From: Streptomyces sp. WMMC500
Lineage (GTDB): Bacteria; Actinomycetota; Actinomycetes; Streptomycetales; Streptomycetaceae
Length of the DNA stretch: 64,000 nucleotides
NCBI RefSeq assembly: GCF_027497195.1
Contig: NZ_CP114905.1
Coordinates: 4,599,001 to 4,663,000, forward strand
Direction of reading: 5' to 3'
Within the stretch, counting starts at the first letter, position 1, and every line of letters starts with the position of its first letter. The translations under genes and the position numbers were made by a program. Shown piece after piece: positions 19,629 to 28,009 of the stretch. The notes below the pieces were generated by a model. That model saw only the letters and a list, made by a program, of their open reading frames with translations, had not been told where the DNA came from and did no database searches.

Positions 19629-19842
19629 GCGTTCGCCCGTCCTCGTCGTCCTCGTACCCGGCCCGCGGCCTTGTGCCGCCTGCCTCGGACCCCGATGGTA
19701 ACGAGGTACGGGGCGCCGGGTGGCGGGGACCGCGTCAACCCCCGGGCGCCCGCCCGCCCGATCGGCACCGGGGCGGTACGGAGACGCCGCGGAGGGTGGC
19801 CAGTTGCGGTCCCGCGGCGTGCGGGCCGTACCCTGTTCTGTT

Positions 19843-21303
19843 GTGCCGAATGCCCGCGAAGACCACCGAACCCAGCAGGCCACGCTCAGCCGTGCCCAGC
19901 GCAGCGCCGTGAGCGAACTGCTGCGTGTCTCCCCCGTCGCCGACGACCTGGCGCACCGTTTCCAGGACGCCGGCGCGCGGCTGGCGCTGGTGGGCGGCTC
20001 CGTACGGGACGCGCTGCTCGGCCGCCTCGGCAACGACCTCGACTTCACCACCGACGCCCGCCCGGAGCGGGTGCTCGACATCGTCCGGCCCTGGGCCGAC
20101 GCGGTGTGGGAGGTCGGCATCGCGTTCGGCACCGTCGGCTGCCGCAAGGGCGATCTGCAGATCGAGATCACCACGTACCGCTCCGAGGCGTACGACCGGA
20201 CGTCGCGGAAGCCCGAGGTGTCGTACGGCGAGTCCATCGAAGAGGACCTCGTCCGCCGGGACTTCACGGTCAACGCGATGGCCGTGGCGCTGCCGGAGAA
20301 GGAGTTCGTCGACCCACACGGCGGGCTCGACGACCTGGCGGCCCGGGTGCTGCGCACCCCGGGCACCCCGCAGGAGTCCTTCGGCGACGACCCGCTGCGG
20401 ATGATGCGGGCGGCGCGGTTCGCGGCCCAGTTGGGCTTCGAGGTGGCGCCGGAGGTCGTCGCGGCGATGACGGACATGGCCGCGCGGATCGAGATCGTGT
20501 CCGCCGAGCGGGTGAGGGACGAGCTGAACAAGCTGCTCCTCGCCCCGCGTCCGCGCCTGGGTCTGCACCTGCTCGTCGACACCGGCCTGGCCGAGCACGT
20601 GCTCCCGGAGCTTCCCGCGCTCCGGCTGGAGCGCGACGAGCACCACCGCCACAAGGACGTCTACGAGCACTCCCTCATCGTGCTGGAGCAGGCCGTCGCG
20701 CTGGAGGAGAACGGGCCCGACCTGGTGCTGCGGCTCGCGGCGCTCCTCCACGACATCGGCAAGCCGCGCACGCGCCGCTTCGAGAAGGACGGCCGGGTCT
20801 CCTTCCACCACCACGAGGTGGTGGGCGCCAAGATGACCAAGGCCCGGATGACGAAGCTGAAGTACCCCAACGACCAGATCAAGGACGTCTCCCGGCTGGT
20901 CGAGCTGCATCTGCGCTTCCACGGCTACGGCACCGGCGAGTGGACGGACTCCGCGGTGCGCCGCTACGTGCGCGACGCCGGGCCGCTGCTGGCCCGGCTG
21001 CACAAGCTCACCCGCTCCGACTGCACGACGCGCAACAAGCGCAAGGCACTGGCCCTGCAGCGCGCGTACGACGGGCTGGAGGAGCGCATCGTCCGGCTGC
21101 AGGCCCAGGAGGAGCTGGACGCGATCCGACCGGACCTCGACGGCAACGAGATCATGAAGATCCTCGGCATCGGCCCCGGGCCGGCGGTCGGCGGCGCATA
21201 CCGGCACCTGCTGGAGCTGCGGCTGGAGCACGGGCCGATGGAGCATGAGGCGGCCGTCGAGGCGCTGCGCGCGTGGTGGGCGGAGCAGAACCCCCCGGCC
21301 TAG
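19843..21303 (+). CDS. cca: CCA tRNA nucleotidyltransferase with HD domain
   Basis: Adds or repairs the CCA end of tRNAs using CTP and ATP. The 486-residue protein has the class II nucleotidyltransferase head (LVGGSVRDALLGR, then DLDFTTDARPE with catalytic Asp residues), the RRDFTVNAMA motif, the DDPLRMMRAARFAAQL neck, and a C-terminal HD hydrolase domain (LLHDIGKPRTR). GTG 19843 (VPNAREDH) matches the usual streptomycete N-terminus. It is divergent from the DUF6049-type gene. Confidence 0.95.
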   Translation: MPNAREDHRTQQATLSRAQRSAVSELLRVSPVADDLAHRFQDAGARLALVGGSVRDALLGRLGNDLDFTTDARPERVLDIVRPWADAVWEVGIAFGTVGCRKGDLQIEITTYRSEAYDRTSRKPEVSYGESIEEDLVRRDFTVNAMAVALPEKEFVDPHGGLDDLAARVLRTPGTPQESFGDDPLRMMRAARFAAQLGFEVAPEVVAAMTDMAARIEIVSAERVRDELNKLLLAPRPRLGLHLLVDTGLAEHVLPELPALRLERDEHHRHKDVYEHSLIVLEQAVALEENGPDLVLRLAALLHDIGKPRTRRFEKDGRVSFHHHEVVGAKMTKARMTKLKYPNDQIKDVSRLVELHLRFHGYGTGEWTDSAVRRYVRDAGPLLARLHKLTRSDCTTRNKRKALALQRAYDGLEERIVRLQAQEELDAIRPDLDGNEIMKILGIGPGPAVGGAYRHLLELRLEHGPMEHEAAVEALRAWWAEQNPPA

Positions 21304-21396
21304 GGTCTACGGCCCCTGGAGGCCGCCGGCGTACGGAGACGGCGTCACGGCGCCGGGCACGGCGGCCCCACGGCGCCACCGAGCCGGGCACGCGCG

Positions 21397-22731
21397 TCAC
21401 GTTTCACGTGAAACATGCGGCTCGGTGCCACCCTCCAGGGCCGCCGGCCGGCTCTCCTCGGCCGGCGCGTGTTTCACGTGAAACAGCGACAAGGCGACGC
21501 CCCCGAATATCACCGAGACTCCCGCCACGAGCACCGCCGAGCGTCCGTCCGCGGGCAGCAGCGCCGCCGAGGCCGCCGCGGCGCCCACGAAGGCGACGTT
21601 GAAGAGCATGTCGTAGAGGGAGAAGACCCGGCCGCGGTAGGCGTCGTCCACCGACGACTGCACCACCGTGTCCGTCGTGATCTTGACGCCCTGGGTGGCG
21701 ACCCCGAGGACGAACGCCGCCGCCAGCATCGGCCCCGGCCGGAACGACAGCGCCAGCACCGGCGTCAGCACCGCCGCCAGCGCCGCGCACAGCGTCATCC
21801 AGCCGGTCCGGCCCAGCCGCGCCACCAGCCACGGCGTCACCACCGCCGCGACGAAGAACCCGACCCCCGACAGCCCGATGGCCACACCGAGCAGCGCCAT
21901 GCCGTCGTCCTCGCCGTCGGACCAGGCGTAGCGGCACAGCATCAGGAGCATCACGGTCAGCGCCCCGAAGCAGAACCGCATGAGGCCCATGGCGGACAGC
22001 GCCTGTGCCGCCTCGCGCCGCTCGCGCAGGTGCCGCACCCCCGCGACGAGCCCCCGCGCGGTGCTGGCGACCGCCGCCGCTATCCGCGGCAGCACCAGCT
22101 CCGGGGCCGGCCCCAGCGCCCCCGGCGCCATCCGCAGCGACGCCAGCGCCGCGCAGAGGTACAGCCCCGAGCCGACCAGCACCGTCACCGCGTCCGCCGC
22201 GCCCCCCTCCGGGCCGGCCAGCCCGACGAGGAAAGCGACGCCACCGCCGGCCGTGGCGGCCAGCGTGCCCGCGGTCGGCGACAGGGAGTTGCCGACCACG
22301 AGCTGCTCCTCGGTGTCCACCACGCGCGGCAGCGAGGCGGAGAGCCCGGACAGCACGAAGCGGTTGACGGCGGTGACGGAGAGTGCGGAGAGATAGAACA
22401 GCCAGTCCGGCACCCCCGCCAGCAGCAGCGCCGCCGTGCCCGCGGCGAAGACGGCCCGCAGCAGGTTCCCGTACAGCAGCACCTGCCGGCGCCGCCAGCG
22501 GTCCAGCAGCACGCCCGCGAAGGGGCCGACGATCGAGTAGGGGAGCAGCAGCACCGCCATCGCGGAGGCGATGGCGGCCGGCGACGTCTGCCGCTCCGGG
22601 GAGAAGACGACGTACGCGGCGAGCGCCACCTGATAGACGCCGTCGGCGCCCTGGGAGAGCAGCCGTACGGCCAGCAGCCGGCGGAAGCCGTGCAGCCGCA
22701 GCAGGCTGCGGAGGTCGCGGACAACGGGCAT
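21397..22731 (-). CDS. MFS transporter
   Basis: A 444-residue transporter of the major facilitator superfamily with about 12 membrane helices and the motif-A-like loop GVLLDRWRRRQVLL between helices 2 and 3. Substrate unknown. The C-terminal tail is unusual: two parS sites lie inside it and encode LFHVKH and HVSRET, the latter being the last residues before the stop. The start is uncertain (ATG 22731, 22743 or 22746) and no strong ribosome binding site is seen. It converges on cca. Confidence 0.85.
   Translation of the reverse strand: MPVVRDLRSLLRLHGFRRLLAVRLLSQGADGVYQVALAAYVVFSPERQTSPAAIASAMAVLLLPYSIVGPFAGVLLDRWRRRQVLLYGNLLRAVFAAGTAALLLAGVPDWLFYLSALSVTAVNRFVLSGLSASLPRVVDTEEQLVVGNSLSPTAGTLAATAGGGVAFLVGLAGPEGGAADAVTVLVGSGLYLCAALASLRMAPGALGPAPELVLPRIAAAVASTARGLVAGVRHLRERREAAQALSAMGLMRFCFGALTVMLLMLCRYAWSDGEDDGMALLGVAIGLSGVGFFVAAVVTPWLVARLGRTGWMTLCAALAAVLTPVLALSFRPGPMLAAAFVLGVATQGVKITTDTVVQSSVDDAYRGRVFSLYDMLFNVAFVGAAAASAALLPADGRSAVLVAGVSVIFGGVALSLFHVKHAPAEESRPAALEGGTEPHVSRET
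21401..21414. promoter_or_regulatory. parS: parS site 6 (last codons of MFS gene)
   Basis: Perfect GTTTCACGTGAAAC; read in the leftward MFS frame as VSRET directly before the stop codon. Confidence 0.96.
21471..21484. promoter_or_regulatory. parS: parS site 7 (MFS gene C-terminal region)
   Basis: Perfect TGTTTCACGTGAAACA, read as FHVKH in the MFS frame, 70 bp from site 6. No further perfect parS was seen to the right of this point. Confidence 0.97.
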
Positions 22732-22752
22732 GGCGTTCAGCATCACATGCCG

Positions 22753-22782
22753 AGGGGCCCCGGGCGGCAGCCCGGGGCCCCT
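22753..22782 (-). terminator. Hairpin between inositol-phosphate synthase and MFS genes
   Basis: Perfect 13-bp arms, 22753-22765 and 22770-22782, with a 4-nt loop, 90 bp past the synthase stop in the direction of transcription. It probably separates the synthase transcript from the MFS gene. No T-run is present. Confidence 0.7.
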
Positions 22783-22869
22783 GGAGTCGGCGAGTCGCCT
22801 GCGGCGGCGCCTGCACCTGCGGCGGCGCAGGGGCTACGGCAGGTGCAGCGGCAGTGGTGGCGGTGCCGC

Positions 22870-23952
22870 TCAGCGCTCGACTTCGCCGCGGATGAACTTC
22901 TCCACGTTCTCCCGCGCCTCGTCGTCGAAGTACTGCACGGGCGGGGACTTCATGAAGTACGAGGACGCCGACAGCACCGGGCCGCCGATGCCGCGGTCCT
23001 TGGCGATCTTCGCCGCCCGCAGCGCGTCGATGATGATGCCCGCGGAGTTCGGCGAGTCCCAGACCTCCAGCTTGTACTCCAGGCTGAGCGGCACCTCGCC
23101 GAAGGCGCGGCCCTCCAGGCGCACGTACGCCCACTTGCGGTCGTCCAGCCAGGCGACGTAGTCCGACGGGCCGATGTGCACGTTGTGCTCGCCCAGATCG
23201 CGGTCGGGGATCTGGGACGTGACGGCCTGCGTCTTGGAGATCTTTTTGGACTCCAGCCGGTCCCGCTCCAGCATGTTCTTGAAGTCCATGTTGCCGCCGA
23301 CGTTGAGCTGCATCGTACGGTCCAGGATGACGCCCCGGTCCTCGAAGAGCTTGGCCATGACGCGGTGCGTGATGGTGGCGCCGACCTGCGACTTGATGTC
23401 GTCGCCGACGATCGGCACGCCCGCCTCGGTGAACTTGTCCGCCCACTCCTTGGTGCCCGCGATGAACACCGGCAGCGCGTTGACGAAGCCGACGCCGGCG
23501 TCGATGGCGCACTGCGCGTAGAACTTGGCGGCGTCCTCGGAGCCCACGGGCAGGTAGCAGACCAGCACGTCGACCTTCCGGTCGCGCAGGACCTGCACGA
23601 CGTCGACGGGCTCGTCGGCGGACTCCTCGATCGTCTCGCGGTAGTAGCGCCCGAGGCCGTCGAGCGTGTGGCCGCGCTGGACGGTCACGCCGCTGTTGGG
23701 CACGTCGGCGATCTTGATGGTGTTGTTCTCGCTCGCCCCGATGGCGTCGGCGAGGTCGAGGCCGACCTTCTTGGCGTCGACGTCGAACGCCGCGACGAAC
23801 TCGATGTCACGGATGTGGTAGTCGCCGAACTGGACGTGCATCAGCCCGGGCACCCGGCTGCCCGGGGCGGCGTCCTTGTAGAACTCGACGCCCTGCACGA
23901 GAGACGCGGCGCAGTTGCCCACGCCGACGATGGCTACGCGAACCGAACCCAT
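22870..23952 (-). CDS. ino1: Inositol-3-phosphate synthase
   Basis: Converts glucose 6-phosphate to 1L-myo-inositol 3-phosphate with NAD, the first step to inositol lipids and mycothiol in actinomycetes. The 360-residue protein starts [21 protein letters not shown] with the NAD-binding GxGNC motif and continues with [29 protein letters not shown] and [12 protein letters not shown], all hallmark segments. ATG 23952 has AGGGAG upstream. The padR gene lies 46 bp upstream on the same strand, suggesting cotranscription. Confidence 0.97.
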   Translation of the reverse strand: MGSVRVAIVGVGNCAASLVQGVEFYKDAAPGSRVPGLMHVQFGDYHIRDIEFVAAFDVDAKKVGLDLADAIGASENNTIKIADVPNSGVTVQRGHTLDGLGRYYRETIEESADEPVDVVQVLRDRKVDVLVCYLPVGSEDAAKFYAQCAIDAGVGFVNALPVFIAGTKEWADKFTEAGVPIVGDDIKSQVGATITHRVMAKLFEDRGVILDRTMQLNVGGNMDFKNMLERDRLESKKISKTQAVTSQIPDRDLGEHNVHIGPSDYVAWLDDRKWAYVRLEGRAFGEVPLSLEYKLEVWDSPNSAGIIIDALRAAKIAKDRGIGGPVLSASSYFMKSPPVQYFDDEARENVEKFIRGEVER

Positions 23953-23998
23953 TGACGGTTGCTCCCTGTTGTTCGTTGAGGCCGTGCCAGGCAGGACC

Positions 23999-24661
23999 TC
24001 AGTTGGCGGTGTCGTCGGACGGATCCGGCCGGGTGCTGTCCCGGTCACGGGGCAGGCCGCCCGTCTCTGATGAACCGGCGTCTCCCGAAGGGCGCTCGTC
24101 GCGCCCCGCCCGTTCGCTCTCGATCAGCTCGGTGAGCCAGCGCACCTCGCGCTCGACCGACTCCATCCCGTGCCGCTGCAGCTCCAGGGTGTAGTCGTCG
24201 AGCCGCTCGCGCGTCCGCGCCAGCGACGTGCGCATCTTGTCCAGACGCTCCTCCAGCCGGCTGCGCCGGCCTTCGAGCACCCGGACCCGTACGTCACGCG
24301 ACGTCTGGCCGAAGAAGGCGAAGCGGACGCCGAAGTGCTCGTCCTCCCACGCCTCGGGCCCGGTCTGGGCGAGCAGCTCCTCGAAGTGCTCCTTGCCCTC
24401 GGCCGTCAGCCGGTAGACGATCTTGGCGCGCCGGCCCGCCAGCGGTACGGCGGGACCGTCCTGTGGCGCAGGTCCGGTCTCCTCCGTCAGCCATCCCTGG
24501 GCGACGAGAGTCTTGAGACAGGGATAGAGGCTGCCGTAGCTGAACGCGCGGAACACCCCCAGCGAGCTGTTGAGCCGCTTACGCAGCTCGTAGCCGTGCA
24601 TGGGGGACTCGCGGAGCAGGCCGAGGACGGCGAATTCCAGGACGTCTGAGCGCCTGCTCAT
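23999..24661 (-). CDS. PadR-family transcriptional regulator
   Basis: A 220-residue repressor-type protein. The winged-helix PadR domain occupies about residues 5-90 ([24 protein letters not shown], then [13 protein letters not shown]). The C-terminal half is a charged coiled coil (about 130-195) for dimerisation. ATG 24661 follows GGGAGGAGGTGGCG. Immediately upstream are five 13-bp tandem repeats ending in a perfect palindrome, the probable operator. It precedes the inositol-phosphate synthase gene, which it may control together with itself. Confidence 0.9.
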   Translation of the reverse strand: MSRRSDVLEFAVLGLLRESPMHGYELRKRLNSSLGVFRAFSYGSLYPCLKTLVAQGWLTEETGPAPQDGPAVPLAGRRAKIVYRLTAEGKEHFEELLAQTGPEAWEDEHFGVRFAFFGQTSRDVRVRVLEGRRSRLEERLDKMRTSLARTRERLDDYTLELQRHGMESVEREVRWLTELIESERAGRDERPSGDAGSSETGGLPRDRDSTRPDPSDDTAN

Positions 24662-24709
24662 CGCCACCTCCTCCCGTACCGCGGATGTCCCGCTCTGTTA
24701 TGCCGAGCC

Positions 24710-24781
24710 GATGTGTCGCACCGATGTGTCGCTGCGATGTGTCGCTGCGATGTGTCGTCCTGATGTATCGACTCGATACAT
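24710..24781. promoter_or_regulatory. 13-bp tandem repeat array with terminal palindrome (probable PadR operator)
   Basis: GATGTGTCG begins at 24710, 24723, 24736 and 24749, and the variant GATGTATCG at 24762, giving five units of exactly 13 bp. The last unit merges into ATGTATCGA-C-TCGATACAT (24763-24781), a perfect 9+1+9 palindrome of the type PadR dimers bind. The array lies between padR and the divergent PBP gene. The repeats look like iterated half-sites. Binding is inferred. Confidence 0.7.
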
Positions 24782-24939
24782 TCGACGATAGAACGGGGCC
24801 GCGGCAGCGGCAAGTGGAGGTTCTGTGAACGGCGTCACATCCGCTTGATCGGGCGCGCCGAAGTGTCCGGTATAGCGCGTAATACCCGGCGCAAAGCGGG
24901 CAACGCCGGTGCGTACCCTGTTCCGCATGCTGTCTGAAG

Positions 24940-24965
24940 GGAACCGAGAGCCGCATCCGGACGTC
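24940..24965 (+). promoter_or_regulatory. Candidate ECF-type promoter upstream of the PBP gene
   Basis: GGAACC (24940-24945), a 16-nt spacer and CGTC (24962-24965) match the general ECF sigma pattern and lie 120 bp before the PBP start. The 24782-25084 leader holds no gene. An envelope-stress sigma factor such as the neighbouring SigM would be a logical user, but this is only a pattern match. Confidence 0.35.
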
Positions 24966-25084
24966 TTCGTCCTCGGTACAGTGCGGCTGGTTGCCAGAGG
25001 ACAGAGAACCGGTCGTGCATCGGGGGGACCGGCTGACAGAAGACGCCCACAGGCGATGCCACCTGTTCGAGGAGTAGTCCCTTC

Positions 25085-27817
25085 ATGAGCGAGCACCGTC
25101 GCAAGCCGCCGAACGGCGGCCGCGGAGGAGGCCGTCACGGCGCCCACTCCGGCCGCCGCGGGACGCCCGGCGCGGACGGGGGCTTCCCAGCCGGCCGCCG
25201 GGCCGCCGGAGGTGGCGGTGGCGGCCGGCGGAGAGCCGGCGGCGGGAACGCCGGGAACGCCGGCTACGGGGCGGGCGCGGGCGCCGGGGCCGGCGCGGGT
25301 GCCGCCGCGGGCGCGGCGGCCGGGCACGGCCGCAGCCACTCCGCCTCCGGCGGCTACGACGGCCCGCGCCGCAGGCGCCGCCCCGAGCCGCCGCCGCGGA
25401 AGCGGTTCATCGACTACCCCCGCTCGAACCACACCGGCCTGCGCCGCTGGCTCCCCTCCTGGAAGCAGGTCATGGGGATGTGCGTGCTCGGCGCCGGGAT
25501 GCTGGTCGGCCTGTTCATCCTCGGCTACATGCTGGTGAGCGTGCCCGACGTCGCCGCCGCCGCCCGGGCCCAGAACAACGTCTACTACTGGTCCGACGGC
25601 ACCCAGATGGCCACGTACGGCGGCGAGAAGAACCGCCAGATCGTCGATCTGGAGGACATCCCGAAGGAGATGCAGAACGCGGTCATCGCCGCGGAGAACG
25701 CCACCTTCTACTCCGACCCGGGCATCGACCCCAAGGGCATCACCCGCGCCGTCTTCAACATGGCGGGCGGCGGCTCCACCCAGAGCGGCTCGACGATCAC
25801 CCAGCAGTACGTCAAGAACGCCATGCTCAACGACCAGTCGCAGACGCTCTCCCGCAAGGTCAAGGAGCTCTTCGTCTCCATCAAGGTGGGCGCGAAGGTC
25901 GACAAGAACGAGATCCTCGCCGGCTATCTCAACACCGCGTACTACGGCCGCGGCGCCTACGGCATCCAGGCCGCCGCCCAGGCGTACTTCCGCGTCGACG
26001 CCGAGGACCTCAAGCCCGACCAGTCCGCCTTCCTCGCCGCCGTCCTCAAGGGCCCCGACCTCTACGACCCCCAGGGCGGCTCCGTCCCCGGTGCCTCGCC
26101 GGAGGCCAACCGGGAGCGCGCCGAGGAGCGCTGGGAGTGGATCCTCGACCGGCAGACAGAGGTCGAGCTGGACGGCCAGAAGATGATGTCGCCGGCCAAG
26201 CGGGCCGAGTACGACACGTTCCCCAAGATCGAGAAGTACAACCCCAGCGCGGGTCTGACCGGTCAGAAGGGCTATCTCATCGAGACGGCCAACAGATACG
26301 TGCTGAAGAACTCCAACATCGAGAAGGAGCAGTTGGAGCGCGGCGGCTACCGCATCTACACGACCTTCGACAAGAAGAAGGTCGCGCAGATGGAGAAGGC
26401 GGTCGACGACGCCCGCAAGGAGTACCTCGACCCCAAGACGCGGGAGAAGGACAAGTACGTCCAGTTCGGCGGGGCCTCGGTCGATCCGACGTCGGGGGCG
26501 ATCGTCGCCCTGTACGGCGGCGAGGGCTTCGACAAGGACCACTTCACCAACAACGCCGACACCCTCGGCGTGCCCGTCGGCTCCACCTGGAAGCCGTTCG
26601 TCCTCGCCTCCGCCTTCGAGAACGGCACGTACCGCAGCGACAACCAGCCGATCTCACCGGAGAGCACGTACAACGGCAACAACGGGATCATCATCCGGGA
26701 CCAGAACGGCGACGCGATGCCCGGGCCGGGAGGTGAGGACTTCCGGCAGGTCAACGAGGCCGACAAGGACTACGGCTACGTCGACCTGAACATGGCCACC
26801 GGGCTGTCGATCAACACGCCGTACGTCCAGCTCGGCATCGACGTGGGACTCGACAACATCCGCGAGACGGCCGAGAGACTCGGCATCCTCGAGGACTCGA
26901 TGGACCCGAACAACAACGCCTCGTTCTCCATCGGTACCTCGACCCCCAGCGCCATCCGCATGGCCAGCGCGTACGGCACGTTCGCCGCCTCCGGTGAGCA
27001 CATCGAGCCGTACTCCGTGACGAAGGTGGTCAAGGACGGCAGGGAGCTGGACGGTTACGAGGACCACAAGACGGAGCGCGGCATCGACGCGAACGTCGCC
27101 GACACCGTCACGAAGGTGCTGAAGGAGAACGTCATCGAGGGCGAGTACGGCGAGTTCGGCAGCGGCACCGGCGTCGCCGCGCGCGACCTCGACCGGCCCG
27201 CGGCGGGCAAGACCGGTACCACGGACAAGAACAAGTCCGCGTGGTGGGTCGGCTACACCCCGCAGTTGTCCACGGCCGTCACCCTCTTCCGTACCGATCC
27301 GCGCAGCGACAAGCAGGAACTGCTGTCGATGAACGGAACCGGCGGCTTCGACTCCATCCACGGTGGCCAGATCCCGACAGAGATCTGGACCAACTACATG
27401 AAGGCCGCCCTGGCGGGCCAGGACGTCGAGGAGTTCCCGGAGCCCGGCCCGCTGGGCGAGATCGTCGACGGCAGCGGCGTCCCCGCGCCCTCCCCGACCG
27501 ACGTCGAGCCCGAGCCGACCGAGACCCAGCCCACCGAGGAGCCGGACGAGCCGACCCACAGCCCGCCGCCCTCGACCTCGCCCCCGCCCAGCCAGACGTG
27601 CGAGCCGTGGGACATGGAGTGCCAGACCGGCGGCGCGACGAACGGCGGCGACATCGGCGGCGAGACGAACGGTGAGACGACCACCGGGGAGACGACCGGA
27701 GAGACGACCGGGGAGACGACCGGAGAGACGACCACCGACGGCGGCCAGAACAACGGCGGTACCAACGGCAACGCGGGATCGAACGGCGGCGACGACGGCG
27801 GAGGACTGATCCCATGA
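25085..27817 (+). CDS. Bifunctional class A penicillin-binding protein (transglycosylase/transpeptidase)
   Basis: Polymerises glycan strands from lipid II and crosslinks stem peptides outside the membrane. The 910-residue protein has a basic Gly/Ala/Arg-rich cytoplasmic tail (1-115), one membrane helix (about 130-155), and a GT51 domain with the catalytic-Glu region VIAAENATFYSDPGIDPKG and GSTITQQYVKN. The transpeptidase has SxxK as STWK (Ser500), SxN as SIN and KTG at Lys709. The C-terminus is a Pro/Thr/Glu linker ending in TGET-type repeats. ATG 25085 has GAGGAG upstream. It is divergent from padR. Confidence 0.95.
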   Translation: MSEHRRKPPNGGRGGGRHGAHSGRRGTPGADGGFPAGRRAAGGGGGGRRRAGGGNAGNAGYGAGAGAGAGAGAAAGAAAGHGRSHSASGGYDGPRRRRRPEPPPRKRFIDYPRSNHTGLRRWLPSWKQVMGMCVLGAGMLVGLFILGYMLVSVPDVAAAARAQNNVYYWSDGTQMATYGGEKNRQIVDLEDIPKEMQNAVIAAENATFYSDPGIDPKGITRAVFNMAGGGSTQSGSTITQQYVKNAMLNDQSQTLSRKVKELFVSIKVGAKVDKNEILAGYLNTAYYGRGAYGIQAAAQAYFRVDAEDLKPDQSAFLAAVLKGPDLYDPQGGSVPGASPEANRERAEERWEWILDRQTEVELDGQKMMSPAKRAEYDTFPKIEKYNPSAGLTGQKGYLIETANRYVLKNSNIEKEQLERGGYRIYTTFDKKKVAQMEKAVDDARKEYLDPKTREKDKYVQFGGASVDPTSGAIVALYGGEGFDKDHFTNNADTLGVPVGSTWKPFVLASAFENGTYRSDNQPISPESTYNGNNGIIIRDQNGDAMPGPGGEDFRQVNEADKDYGYVDLNMATGLSINTPYVQLGIDVGLDNIRETAERLGILEDSMDPNNNASFSIGTSTPSAIRMASAYGTFAASGEHIEPYSVTKVVKDGRELDGYEDHKTERGIDANVADTVTKVLKENVIEGEYGEFGSGTGVAARDLDRPAAGKTGTTDKNKSAWWVGYTPQLSTAVTLFRTDPRSDKQELLSMNGTGGFDSIHGGQIPTEIWTNYMKAALAGQDVEEFPEPGPLGEIVDGSGVPAPSPTDVEPEPTETQPTEEPDEPTHSPPPSTSPPPSQTCEPWDMECQTGGATNGGDIGGETNGETTTGETTGETTGETTGETTTDGGQNNGGTNGNAGSNGGDDGGGLIP

Positions 27818-28009
27818 CGGCCGCCGCCGTGCGCACGGGCCCGGACTGACGGGTCCTGAGCGGCTCCGGCGCAGCGGGCGCCGGAGCCCGGGCCCCCGGC
27901 CCGGGTCCCCGCCGCCCGTACGCGGCCGGGGCCGCGCCGGCCCGCCCGCCGCGCGCGCCGGTGCCCGTACGCCCGCCTGCCCCCCGTCCCCGTACGGCAG
28001 GATGACCCC

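Noticed and set aside
24782..25084. Possible short gene before the PBP
   Set aside because: Frames here lack a convincing start and coding bias; better read as leader and promoter.
27818..28009. Possible gene between the PBP and GT87 genes
   Set aside because: Very GC-rich spacer with Pro/Arg-type shadow frames and no ribosome binding site.
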